Shown piece after piece: positions 25,401 through 35,888 of a DNA stretch of 64,000 nucleotides (the first letter of the stretch is position 1; the number at the start of each line of letters is the position of its first letter). The stretch is from Lindgomyces ingoldianus (taxonomy: Eukaryota; Ascomycota; Dothideomycetes; Pleosporales; Lindgomycetaceae). The notes under the pieces are model-generated. The model was not told where the DNA came from. It searched no databases and worked only from the letters and a program-made list of their open reading frames with translations. Both the position numbers and the translations under genes were made by a program. Location of the stretch: contig NW_022985194.1 of assembly GCF_010093535.1 (NCBI RefSeq), positions 501,638 through 565,637 on the forward strand. The letters run 5' to 3'.

Positions 25401-26200
25401 GTTATTATTATTATGCAACTTCTCTTTCTTTTACTCTAGTTTGCCTTTAAACTCTTAAATATACATATTTACTTTTTTACATGTTAGTGTCTTGTTATAG
25501 AATTCTTTATATAAAGAGATATATTAGTGTTTTACATAAAATTAATTTATATAAGAATAATTTATTAACTAACATCTTTCTTTATAATAGACAAAGCATT
25601 GCTTTAATTGTGCAAAGGACTATAGTCTAAATAATCTTTTATATCCCTTTAGGCTTCTTCTACATTGTTAATAGCTATGTGTACGTGGTAAGCTATATTA
25701 CCTATTAGTGTAGTACACGTCTTAGGATTTATTTATAAATGCATTATTTTGTTAATTAATTATAACCTAAAGTGCTAAATAAAGGTTACTATACAGTGCC
25801 TTATATGTAGGCTTAATTAAGAACATTGCTTGTTTAAGTTTAAGTTGCCTTTAGTATGCTTATATAATAGTAGTGTAAAGCAGTATCTTACCTTAGAATT
25901 ATAGACTAAGAGCTTTTTATATAAGAGTAAGTTTATTAATTATAGCTTTAAAAGCTTTATATAAAGTTTTTATAAAGTTTTTCTACTTACTTTATGTAAA
26001 GCTTATTATTATCTAATCTGTCTAATACTAGTTATAGTTTATGTTAGTATTAAAGTAATTACTAAGCTGCTTGTACAGTAACTTCTATAATTATCCTAAA
26101 CTAATATTATAAAGGTAGAACATGTGTGTGCGCCCTTTAAAAATATTAGAAAAGATGCTTACATATAATGCTTTAAAGATAGCAAGGTGTTAGTAAAGCT
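22500..26200 (-). pseudogene. copia C polyprotein (RIP-inactivated)
   Basis: Minus-strand coding remnants. An open stretch at 24177-24359 includes LKTKLGNCTDNKAILQIAVK, ALNNTASLHSLVPTLLVF and KAYLRINLDS, the segment following the integrase catalytic core in fungal copia-type polyproteins. Further along the sense strand, near 22880-22960, a decayed piece resembling the KFNG.RI segment after the copia reverse transcriptase is visible. Gag is not identifiable. The integrase-before-RT order agrees with Ty1/copia. Numerous TAA/TAG codons rule out function. Confidence 0.65.
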
Positions 26201-27336
26201 TAATAAATACTATAGCCTTGTTAGCTAGAATATTATATAGTTACTTTATATAGTTATTTTTCTTTCTTTATGCCTTCTAAAATTATATAACCTTCTTAGG
26301 TGCAAAGTTCTCTACTATAATATCTTATATAAGTAGAAGTTAGTATAGATTATATAGTAATTAAATTATATATAGTAGGTACAAGCTTTAGGGAATCTTA
26401 TGCAGAGCTGTGGCTACAGGAATATGTAGCTGCCTAGTTGTGCTCTTGTACAGTAAGCTATTATAAGGTAGTTATACTAATTATAGAGAAAGTATTAGGT
26501 CTATAAGTAATTTATATAGAGACATCTTCTATTACATTAAGACTAGTAATAGTAGTAATAGTTTTATATAATATTTTAGTAAAATAGTAAATGTGTGTTC
26601 TTTTTTTATAAGTTTATATAGTATAGTAGCCTTTATTATGTTCTTTTTAAAGCTAATACTCTTATTTTATAAAGTAGTAATTAGTTTTTATAGAAACAGT
26701 TAGCTAAAATCTTTAAAGTGTATAAGCTCTTACTTTATAAAGTTATTCTAAAAGTTTTTAAGTGTACATATGTCTGTTACGCTTAACACATAAAGTTCTA
26801 TAATTAAGTTAGCTGCATATAAATTAAGCTTATTTTTAAGTGTGTTATTTAATAGTTTAATTTTATCTACTTAATCCTTAATGTTTATCTACTTTACTAG
26901 AGTCTTTGCTAAGATGCCTATAAAAGGTATATATTAGTTATACATTAATATGTTATGTTAGCTAGTTATAGATAGAGCTAGTGTTACTTATTACTTTATA
27001 GTAGTTAATTATGTGTTGTTGTGCGCTGTCTTACTTCTTGTTATACACTGCCTCTAAACAGCCTTGTGTAAAAAGATAAAATAGACTTTCTAGTGTTAAA
27101 TAAGCACTACTATTTGTATAATACCTTTAAATAGTATTGTATAGACAGGTTTCTTGCTTTTACTTAGGTAACTAAACAAAGATTTATAGCTACTTATATA
27201 TAAATTAGACTCTGTCTTTACTCTTACTAATTTATAGTTAAAGTAGTAAAAAAAAGAATTCTTTTTATATATAAACTTTTAAATAAAAAGGTATAAGAAA
27301 AGTTTTCTCTTTTATAGTATTTAAACTACTAATTAG

Positions 27337-27602
27337 TGTTAAATAGACTCTCTGCTAGCTAGCACTTAGTGTTAGCAAATGCGTATAAGACAGAGAGGTT
27401 TACACAGTGTAAACATTACACAGGGGTGTTAGGTAACTAGTGTTAATTGCTTCTTGTTTTTCCTCTGTACAGAGGAAAAGGGGGATATCTAGATGTTCGC
27501 GCACAGAGGTTCGCGCACGAGCATCATGTGACATAGATACGTGATCCTGCTCGTGCGTGATCGCTCGTATCCAGGCCGCGACGCTGCTGCTGCGTACGGA
27601 CA
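27337..27602 (-). repeat. LTR of copia C (plus-strand right)
   Basis: 266 bp. Its outer end is nearly free of RIP (GCACGAGCATCATGTGAC, CGTACGGACA). It is followed by gtaat and the resumption of gypsy A. Confidence 0.88.
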
Positions 27603-27607
27603 GTAAT

Positions 27608-29960
27608 AGCCTTTTAGAGCATAAACAGCATGTACGCCTAGTGCTAAAAGCTATAGAAGAAGCAGGTCTATAACTTAACATAAATAAATATAAGTTCTAC
27701 TAATTAAAAGTTATATATTTAGGATATATAATTTTTATAAATAGTATCTAAATAGACCTTATTAAGGTTTAGACTATACTAAATTAGTAATACCTAAAGA
27801 ATATAAAGAATGTTTAAGCTTTTATAAAATTTACTAACTTTTACTAATAATTTATTAATAACTTTTTATAGCTAGTAAGCCTTATAATTACACTTACTAA
27901 AAAAAAGATTTAATTTAACTTTAACTTAAATTACTAATAGTTTTTTAACTAGCTAAAAAAAGCTTTTACTAAAGCTCTAATACTCTACTACTTTAACTTT
28001 AAACTACTAATACTTATAAAAGCTAATGCCTTAGACTATGTAGTAGCAGGAGTTTTCTTCTAGACTAAGCTAGATAGGACTATTAAGCCTATTACATACT
28101 TTTTAAAAAGAATAAGCTTTACAGAAGGCAATTATAAAATCTATAATAAAAAATTACTTACTATAGTATACTACTTTAAATAATAGCAACCTAAACTAAA
28201 AAGTATAGCGCATCTAATATAGGTTTTATCTAACTATAAGAACTTATAGTACTTTATAACTATAAAATAACTTAGCTACTAATAAGCTTATTAGTCTAAA
28301 TATTTATTCTATTTTAATTTTAAGATTACTTATTATTTTAGTTAAAATAAAGGGAAACTAAATACTTTTATAAGGTAATTCTAAAATATTTTTACTTAAA
28401 AAAAAGTGTAAAAAGCTTAACACTAAACTTTACTTTAACTTAAGCTATTTTTAAACCTTAACTTAAATAAAATAAATTAGATAATTAATTAAATTATTAC
28501 TAATAAGTATTTAAATAATAAATTTATTTAAAAAACTTTAGACTTACTTTAAAATAGCGCTAGTTAGTTAAAAAAAGTAACACTAGCTAACTATAAAAAC
28601 TAAAATAGTAAGCTATATTACTATAACTAACTTATAATTTTTAATTTTAATAAACTAAGAATTAAACTACTTTAAATTATACACAACTTGCCTGTTAGAG
28701 GACACTTAGGTAAAAAAAAGACTTTTAACCTACTACAGAGAGAGTACTACTAGCCCTGCATGTTTTATACTGTACGCTAATACATATTATGTTGCTATAC
28801 TTACTATAAAGTAAAGGCCTTTTAAAAAAGGTATAATAGCTTACTTAAACTACTTCTAATTTTTAAATAAGCTTAAAAAGACTTATTAATTAATTTTATT
28901 ATAAACCTACTTTTATCTAAAAAGTATATAAATATTATAGTAGTTATTAATTACTTAACTAAGTATTAATACTTAATACTATATTCCTTTATAACTGCCC
29001 CTAATATAGCCTAGTTATTTTACTAATATGTATAAGTTTACTATAGCCTGCCTAATATAATTATATTAGACAGAGGTACACAGTTTGTCTTAGCCTTTTA
29101 AAATAAACTTTATAAATAGCTCTAAATTATTTTTTATTTATTTATAGCTTTTTACTTAAAGACTAATAGCTAGACTAAGAACATAAACACTATAATAAAA
29201 TAAGTTTTATAAGTGTACATATACTACTAGTAAGATAACTAGGTAAAATAGTTAGCTATAGCATAGTTTAAAGCTAATAACATAATATCTAAATTAACAT
29301 AAGTATTTCTATTCTTAGTAAACTATAGATACTACTTTTAAATAAGATTTAAACTACTTTTAAATACCTCTTAACTAACTTATTAATTTATATAAGTAAT
29401 AGATGTAAATAGACTTATTAATAAAATCTAAAATATATTTAAATATGTTTATAAAGAGCTTACATAGGCTTAAGCTTTTTAACAAAAGTATATAAACTAA
29501 TTCTAAACTCTTACCCCTATGTATATAGCTAGTAAAAAGGTCTAGCTAGACACTAGAAATATTTAAATAAACTAATAATTAAAGAAACTTAATTAGAAAA
29601 ACTTTAGCCTTTTTATAGTAGCTTATATAGTTTTATTACATGCTTACTAATTAATCCTACCTAACAGCATAAAGATACACCCTGTGTTCTATGTATTATT
29701 GCTGCGCTAAGTAGCCTTTAAATCTAACTATCTACTTAAACAGCTAAACTTACTACCTAAACCTATTATTATAAATAATAAACTAAAATATATTATAAAA
29801 GACATTAAATAAATCTAGTTTAATAAGAAGAAATGTATTTATAAATACTTTATAAAATAGACTAGATATAACAAACTGTTATAGGAACTTATAAAAGCCT
29901 TATAAAAAAAACTCTATAGTAACTTAATTTTACGCTTAATACTTATCTAAACTAAACTTA
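27608..29960 (+). pseudogene. gypsy A RNase H, integrase and chromodomain part (RIP-inactivated)
   Basis: This resumes the pol frame after copia C. LLEHKQHVRLVLKAIEEAGL (27608-27670) and NVQAFIKFTNFYQQFI are the end of RT. RNase H follows (ANALDYVVAGVFFQTK and PITYFLKRISF, about 28020-28130), then an integrase zinc-finger region (IIHNLPVRGHLGKKKTF, about 28680), the integrase core with a LDRGTQFV-type motif (about 29070) and a late chromodomain-like stretch (KYIIKDIKQIQF, FIKQTRYNKLLQE, about 29790-29890). Stops from RIP occur throughout. Confidence 0.8.
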
Positions 29961-30033
29961 TACTTTAATAAAAACAACTTAATGCTAGAACTACTAATGT
30001 AAAGGATTCCCTTTCTAATAAAAAAGAGGGTAC

Positions 30034-30351
30034 TGTTACAGTATCCTCCCTAGATCTTAGACATAACTATATTAGACGTGTACTAGAGTATTATTAGTGC
30101 ACATCTAACATAAACATAATATAATATAGACATAAACTTAAGCATAAACTGCTTTAACACTAACTAAACCTAAAACAGGCTTAATTTATACTTAAAGTGC
30201 TTAGACTTTTAAGCTAAGTATTTAATTACTAATTTCTTTTTAAACCTTTCTGTTCCTTACACAACGTCTTGTACCTACTATAATACCTTACATAGTAATT
30301 AAACTAGACCTCTGTGAAGCTCTATAACCTTACTCGTGCACAATCGTGACA
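30034..30351 (+). repeat. right LTR of gypsy A
   Basis: 318 bp, starting TGTTACAGTATCC and ending CTCGTGCACAATCGTGACA. The outer (3') edge is clean while the inner edge is mutated, the mirror image of the left LTR. Confidence 0.88.
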
Positions 30352-30570
30352 ACGCGTTAGTAACGCCTTAAAAGCGTAGATTAATTAACGCTATACTGCC
30401 TAGCTACTGCAGCATAATTTAGTAATTCTTTAGGTTTTAGCAATTTTAGCAACTCTAAAGCGGCCTTAATACTGCCTATATTAGTTAAGAGAGAGGTGGT
30501 TGAAGTTTTGACAGCTTCGCGCAGAACCGTGCATTACGCGAGGCCGTGCATTACACGCTAAAACACAGTA

Positions 30571-31051
30571 GGGGAAAGGAATTTTAACTAGGGCATGGGA
30601 GGCCTGGGTCTCGCGACGATTTCTCCATATTTTTTTTTTTTTTTTCGTATACGCCCTAACTTGTAGAATGCTTGGAGGGAGGATGACGAAGTGGGGCAGG
30701 TGATGAGTGATGCAATTCGATGGTAGAATGAAAAATCAAATCTCCAACTCAAACTACTAGCTTTGAAACGAAGCAGTCAAATACTTCAGGCTGCCTCATC
30801 TCGAACGTAGCAAATCCTCCGCTTTATCAGATCCACCTTCTGCACGCCTACAACAGCGGATCCTGGCCACTCCTTCACGGAAATCTGCACTCAGCACACG
30901 AGCCCCGCATAGGACACCACACACCAGCAACTCAGCAACAACGCGTTGACCGATTGCTCACTAGTCACTCAAGAAATCGCCGAGCTGACGTAGAGTGAAT
31001 AACTTACGACCACATCACCCCTGGAATCTCGGGAATCCGAACATTCTAACA
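30571..31051. other. intergenic region, promoter side of NmrA-like gene
   Basis: Ordinary composition resumes immediately at the pogo boundary. It contains a run of about 16 T near 30628-30645 and no recognisable gene. Its complement does not continue the truncated membrane-protein gene that ends at 7129. Confidence 0.6.
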
Positions 31052-32157
31052 ATGGCGAATGAAGCTCCAATTCCCAAGAAGATCCTCTTGTTCGGAGCCA
31101 CTGGCGTCATCGGCAAATATATTCTGAACGCGCTTATCGAGGCAAAGTCTTCATTTGAGAAGATTGGAATTTTCACATCGCCGGAGACGGTGAAGAGTAA
31201 GGCTGATATAGTTGAAAACTTGAAGACGAAGGGCGTGGATGTCGTGGTTGGGAATGTGGACTCGGAAGAGGATGTTTCCAAGGCATTTGAAGGTACGCTT
31301 AGTCAGCTTTTCATCTCCACCAGATTTTTTCCCACCTTCCATTATGGTGGAACAACAAGCACAATGGCATCTCCACACCCACATCTCCACCCTCTAATAA
31401 CTCCCCAACTAATCTCCTCTCCCCTCCAGATTACGACACCATCATCTCCGCCCTCGGCCGCTCTGTTCTACTGACCCAAATCCCGCTCCTAACGCTCGCC
31501 GCTCGCTCCCCCAATATCCACACCTTCTATCCCTCCGAATATGGTACTGACATCGAGTACTCCCCTGCATCTGCTACCGAAAAACCACATCAGATGAAAC
31601 TCGCTGTTCGCAAGCACATTCACGAAAACATTGACACCGACAGGTTGAAAATAACGCACTTGGTGACAGGGCCGTACAGTGATTTGTACATCGGGAAAAT
31701 GGTAGGCGCAGAGGAGGTCGGGAGTTTCGACGTGCGGGAGAAGAAGGCTGTGTTATTGGGGACAGGGGAAGAGAGAGTGTCGTTTACAACTATGCGGGAT
31801 GTGGGAAACCTGCTCGTAGCTGCCCTTAACACCCCTTTCCCCTCTTCTAGCTCTTCCCGAATTCTAAAAGTAAACTCGTTCACAACTACTCCACGTTCTA
31901 TTCTCACAGAGTTCGAGAAGCAGACAAACGGGAAGTGGGAAGTAAGTTACACATCGCTGGACAAGTTAAAGGAGTTGGAGGCAAAGGCCTGGGAGGAGAA
32001 GAGTCCGATTGCGGCCGTGTATACGTTGAGGAGGATATGGACGCAGGGTGGGACGTTGTATGAGGGAAGGGATAACGGGAAGATTGGGGATCCGAAGATG
32101 GAGACGTTGGAGGAGCAGGTGAGGAAGGCGGTGGAAATTGAGGTTAGGGGTGTTTAG
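31052..32157 (+). CDS. NmrA-like / isoflavone reductase-like NAD(P)-binding protein (322 aa)
   Basis: Two exons, 31052-31292 and 31430-32157, with a 137-bp intron (GTACGC...CTCCAG). The joined frame gives 322 residues with no stop. Near the N terminus [14 protein letters not shown] (residues 12-25) is the GxxGxxG dinucleotide-binding loop of atypical short-chain dehydrogenases, and [12 protein letters not shown] is the substrate-side segment typical of the NmrA / phenylcoumaran benzylic ether reductase-like family. Members either sense NAD(P) redox state or reduce small aromatic substrates; which applies here cannot be told. The ATG at 31052 is preferred because upstream in-frame codons lack another ATG. 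Predicted to be cytosolic. Confidence 0.9.
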
Positions 32158-33701
32158 GATGGGAAGTTGTAGGTAGCACGCAATATGTCTACAAGCTATG
32201 TTCCTCTGACTAGAAGATAACATATTCAAGATCCTTCATACAACATATTCCTTTCTCCACATTTTCCTTCAATGCGGTTCCAACACTGTCTCCACCCCTA
32301 AGAAAGCGACAACCCCATAAAATACCCCCTCTCCGCGCTCACCAGCGTTCCCCGCGTTCTTCTCGCCTCCACTTCCCTAATGCAAACTAACTCCTCCCTC
32401 CCACCCCCCAGACTAGCATCCACAAGCAACTGGGCCTGACAACAGCTATCCCGCAAACCAAACCAAACCAAACCACAAGGGCCTTATTACTGAGTGCAAC
32501 TGTCAATAAACCATATTTACCCAACAGCGCGGCTTTTTGGTGCCGAGACATGCAGCGACTGTCTGCCTTGCTCGGCTGCGAGAACGATGCCCGCGAAGTT
32601 GGAGTAGAGGATGTGGCCGTTGTACAGATTAAAAGACACAGGTGTCTTGGGTTAGTGGGAATAGTTTTCCGGATGCACAGAAGACATCGGAGCGGGTGGT
32701 GCGGGTAGCATATATGGCTGTTCAAGCACGCGTTACCTTCTTACTCCCACCTTTTTTGCAAATATAAAGGATGGGGCCTTGGTTGAAGGGAGGCGCAAGG
32801 TAACCGGAAAGAGCAACACCCATTTGCAATAATTTGACCTCCTCATCCGCTCCTCATCCGCCTCCCCTCCCCTTCCACTCTTGTTAAATACTTAATCCTA
32901 ATCTACCTAAAATGCATTCTAGTGGATTAACTTAAAATTCTCTGGCTCAACCGAACCTTGAATTGTGATATGACCAATGAGACCTTCTGCAAACCCGAAT
33001 TTCGATAAGATGCAGAACGCTAGTATGAGGCTACCCTCTCCATAATTGTTGGTGACAGTGGGTGGCTATAGTTTCGTCGTGGGTGAAGGCGAGGAGTGGT
33101 TGATGGGTGAGGGGGATTTCGGGGTTTGGTGAAGGTGGTGTGGGCGGTGGGAAGGCTGACGGTGCCATTGGGGATTGCTGTGTCGAACTGTGCAGTGAAA
33201 AAGAGAGGCGTTTGAATCTGGGGGTTGGAATGGAATTCGTGAGGCGGGGTTGAAGAGAGTCATCGAAGCTGTTTGAGGTTTGCGGTTGCAGATGGTAGTT
33301 TTTGTGGGGAATAAAAATGAGGAAGACTAAATTGTGGCAAGGCCTGTGGTTGTTTTGCGGGGCTGCGTCCTGGGTTAAGGCTCGCGATAGTGAATAGGAC
33401 AACACCCGTTGCAATACACACCGATGATTATCCACCTCACCCTTACTAAAATTGACATTATGGATGAAACTCAAGTGCAAGTGGAAAATACCCCGCTATG
33501 CCAACGATAAGAGTGGTGACGGTGAAATCAGAACCTGCCAGCGTTTGTGTCACGTGGGATGCTACGTTCACAGGTATCGAGAGAGCTCTAGATATGCTAC
33601 CCATATAAGGGGCAGTTCTCACAGCAAATTTCTAGAACTAGAAGTCGATCCACAAAATCCCAGCAATTGACCCCTGACTAATGCCACACTAAGTCATTAC
33701 G
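32158..33701. other. intergenic, no gene recognised
   Basis: About 1.5 kb of ordinary composition. Frames on the minus strand (around 32387-32725 and 33031-33480) are rich in Ser, Pro and His and lack any recognisable motif. They look like chance openings. The right end contains the promoter of the dehydrogenase gene. Confidence 0.5.
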
Positions 33702-34759
33702 ATGCCGGGCTTCAAGGCTACTGCCAAGCAGCATACTATCATAGTGCTTGAGAGTGCAACAATTGGTCTACCTTCTGAGCTTGATCTCCCAGGATCAGAG
33801 TACAAGATCATTGAGTATCCCCACACGTCTGGCGACCAGGTCGCGGAGAGGATCAAAGCAGCCACAATTCTGGTAATTGCTGCAACTAGGCTCGACTTCC
33901 ATCTGCTCTCCCACCGTGTCTCTCCCAACCTCGAGATGATATCTCTTGTCGCGTCTGGTACCGACACTGTTGATTTAGAGGCTTGCCGGAAGAGGGGAAT
34001 TCGAGTCTGCAATGCCTCCGGTGCAAGTGCCGCTGCCGTCAGCGAACATGCCCTTGGTTTTTACTTTGCAGTCCGAAGACACTTCGTGAAGACGCACTCT
34101 ATAGTTCAAGCTGGAGGATGGAAGGGGCGAAGCACATTAAATCACATGATGATGGGGACAATGGAGAAGATGCCACTAAACTGCGAGGAGGAGACGATGG
34201 GGTTGATCGGGAATGGGACCATCGGTATGTGCAAGCCGAAGTTCCGCTGAGCGATAACTGATCCATCGTAGGTAAACGGATTGCGAAGCTTGCTCGAATG
34301 CTTGGCATGAAGGTGTTGATCTCGGATCGAAAGGGCGAGGGAACGTGTCGACCTGGACGGACACTATTCGAGGATGTGCTGAAGAATAGTACTGTGCTTA
34401 TTCTCGTTATACCAAGGACCCCAGAATCAACTAACATGATCTCAACCGGAGAGCTCAAGATGATGCGAAAAGAAGCGGTTCTGGTGAATGTATCACGAGG
34501 AGAGATTGTGGATGAAGTGGCACTGGTACAAGCATTGAAGCATGGTTGGATCGGCGGTGCAGCCGTGGATGTATTCGCTCACGAGCCGGCTACCTCTGAG
34601 ACATGTCCTTTGATCGGCGATCATGCAAAGGATTTGAACTTGATCACTACCCCACATACAGCTTGGGCCGGAGACCAGACTTCCGCCAATCTTCAGCGAA
34701 TGGCGAAAGAGAACATTGAGGCCTGGTACTGCGGAGAGCCGAGGCGGATAGTCGCCTGA
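33702..34759 (+). CDS. D-isomer-specific 2-hydroxyacid dehydrogenase (336 aa)
   Basis: Two exons, 33702-34224 and 34272-34759, separated by a 47-bp intron (GTATGT...CGTAG); the frame is conserved across it. The product has the D-2-hydroxyacid dehydrogenase layout: an N-terminal catalytic half with VASGTDTVDLEACRKRGI, the cofactor loop GLIGNGTIGK spanning the splice site, an acidic residue at the end of the second strand (LISDRK), NVSRGEIVDE with the substrate-binding Arg, DVFAHEP with the catalytic Glu, and TTPHTAWAG with the catalytic His. Such enzymes interconvert 2-oxo acids and D-2-hydroxy acids (glycerate, glyoxylate/hydroxypyruvate or lactate types) using NAD(P)H. The Asp after strand 2 suggests NADH preference. 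All catalytic residues are present. Confidence 0.93.
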
Positions 34760-35221
34760 AGGAAAAACTAGTAAAGTATCAAAAGAACATTACCTGGGCA
34801 AGGGCCTCGGACGAGGGGTGACTAGAGCTTGTCCACACTTTGGCCTAGTGCTTTGATCTTTTACCGGATGCTGGAAGAGCAGACTGGGGGTGGCTTCGCT
34901 GAGATTGGGGATAGAGAAGAGAGGCAAGGGACATTAATTTGGGTTGATTAAATTGAATAATACCCATAGAACTTAGAGGTGGACTTATAAACCCATCCTT
35001 CATTCTAATCCGGGTCCACTTAGAAAGTAGACCCAGTTCATCAAACCCACCTGCCCCACCTCTACAAGGAAGTCGTTTCAATAACCCTACTTTTTCAACA
35101 TCGTAGGAATCTCCGGCTCAAGCTACCATCTGAATCCTTACACTTATTTGGCAGGATTAAATACTAACAAAAGTAGCCAGCTTCAATGCATCTCCCTCCA
35201 TCACGATCCTCCCGAAGCGGA
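34760..35221. other. intergenic between convergent genes
   Basis: Ordinary composition. This is the shared 3' region of the dehydrogenase (plus) and sialidase (minus) genes. No gene or repeat seen. Confidence 0.6.
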
Positions 35222-35676
35222 TTAATTCAATTGCACTCTCTGGCTCAGAGCTCCTTTCCCGTTAACCCCGGCCATCACCAGTAAATGTGAGGGGTCAAGC
35301 AGCGCCATACCCGGCCAGTCTATAAAACGGTCAGTATTCTGTATTTCAATGCCCGTAAGAGCAACCTACTCGCTTGATCACTAAACACAGTGAACTTATT
35401 GCCCCATGTTTTCCCTCCATCGGTAGACGTCATGATCTTGGTCGCACAGTTCGCATATCCAGTATCCGAGTTACGATCCTCATCCGTCATGAAAGAAACA
35501 ACAAGCGTCCCCCAAACATTCCAAACCTGAGGCGCACCCGCCCCCTTATTTGCCCCGCCATCTGGCGTAAACACTCGTTGCCGATTCCCCCAGGTCGCTC
35601 CATCATCAGGAGAAGTCACTGAATCGACAACAAAACGTCCTCCATCCGTTGTCTCAAATACCGCAATAAGGGCACC
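35222..35676 (-). pseudogene. Asp-box sialidase-superfamily gene, 3' part (disrupted by copia D)
   Basis: The two 3' exons of the gene whose 5' part lies at 45795-46480. The exon at 35370-35676 encodes ALIAVFETTDGGRF and two Asp boxes (TSPDDGATW, TSTDGGKTW). A 50-bp intron (35320-35369, GTAGGT...TATAG) precedes the last exon, which reads WPGMALLDPSHLLVMAGVNG to a stop at 35222-35224. The family forms six-bladed propellers that hydrolyse sialic acid or related sugars, usually secreted. The bases gcacc (35672-35676) are the target duplication; beyond them is the LTR of copia D. Reading frames here are intact, with no RIP spill-over from the adjacent element. Confidence 0.88.
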
Positions 35677-35888
35677 TGTCCGTACGCAGCAGCAGCGTCA
35701 CGGTCTGGATACGAGCGATCGCGCACGAGCAGGATCACGTATCTATGTCACATGATGCTCGTGCGCGAACCTCTGTGCGCGAACATCTAGATATCCCCCT
35801 TTTCCTCTGTACAGAGGAAAGACAAGAGCAATAGAACTAGAAACATGTTGCCCTTACCTTACCTACCTTGTACGCTGTGCACACTGTA
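35677..35888 (+). repeat. left LTR of copia D, first segment
   Basis: The first 212 bp of the 280-bp LTR. They are almost untouched by RIP: about 15 CpG in the first 115 bp, against none in the same stretch of the right LTR. The LTR continues at 39088-39155 after element E. Confidence 0.88.

Larger units (their letters stand above)
21570..27602 (-). mobile_element. Ty1/copia retrotransposon C nested in gypsy A
   Basis: 6,033 bp with 266-bp LTRs (21570-21835 and 27337-27602) and the flanking duplication gtaat (21565-21569 and 27603-27607). A polypyrimidine run just inside the left LTR (cttttctttttgtct, about 21843) is the polypurine tract seen from the minus strand, so the sense strand is minus. 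Minus-strand pol pieces agree (see 22500-26200). The LTRs are only lightly mutated compared with the interior, and clean CpG-rich sequence remains in both. It sits immediately after the YxDD box of gypsy A. Confidence 0.88.
11148..30351 (+). mobile_element. Ty3/gypsy LTR retrotransposon A (host of B and C)
   Basis: Two 318-bp LTRs, 11148-11465 and 30034-30351, begin TGT(C/T)AC and end in CA. The 5-bp duplication acgcg flanks the element (11143-11147 and 30352-30356), and a purine tract (aaaaaagaggg, about 30020-30030) precedes the right LTR. Removing B and C leaves about 5.7 kb, normal for the class. Decayed gag (about 19157-20600), reverse transcriptase (to 21569), RNase H and integrase (27608-29300) and a chromodomain-like tail (about 29770-29880) are readable in order on the plus strand through many RIP stops. 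The pol order RT-RH-INT identifies gypsy. Confidence 0.9.
9248..30568 (-). mobile_element. pogo/Fot-type DNA transposon, copy 2, split by gypsy A
   Basis: A second copy of the element at 7132-9245, in the same orientation and separated from it by a single shared TA (9246-9247). The left part is 9248-11147; the right part resumes at 30357 and ends at 30568, followed by TA (30569-30570). Counting the acgcg duplication once gives about 2,112 bp, matching copy 1 (2,114 bp). The left and right TIRs match copy 1 with transitions only. The interior is RIP-mutated independently of copy 1. The interruption is gypsy A (11148-30351). Confidence 0.87.

Noticed and set aside
30620..30650. Poly(T) tract as the tail of a LINE or processed pseudogene
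   Set aside because: No coding remnant or duplication is associated; a simple homopolymer in intergenic DNA.
30995..31051. Longer N terminus of the NmrA-like protein
   Set aside because: It would need a non-ATG start; the ATG at 31052 sits directly before the dinucleotide-binding domain.
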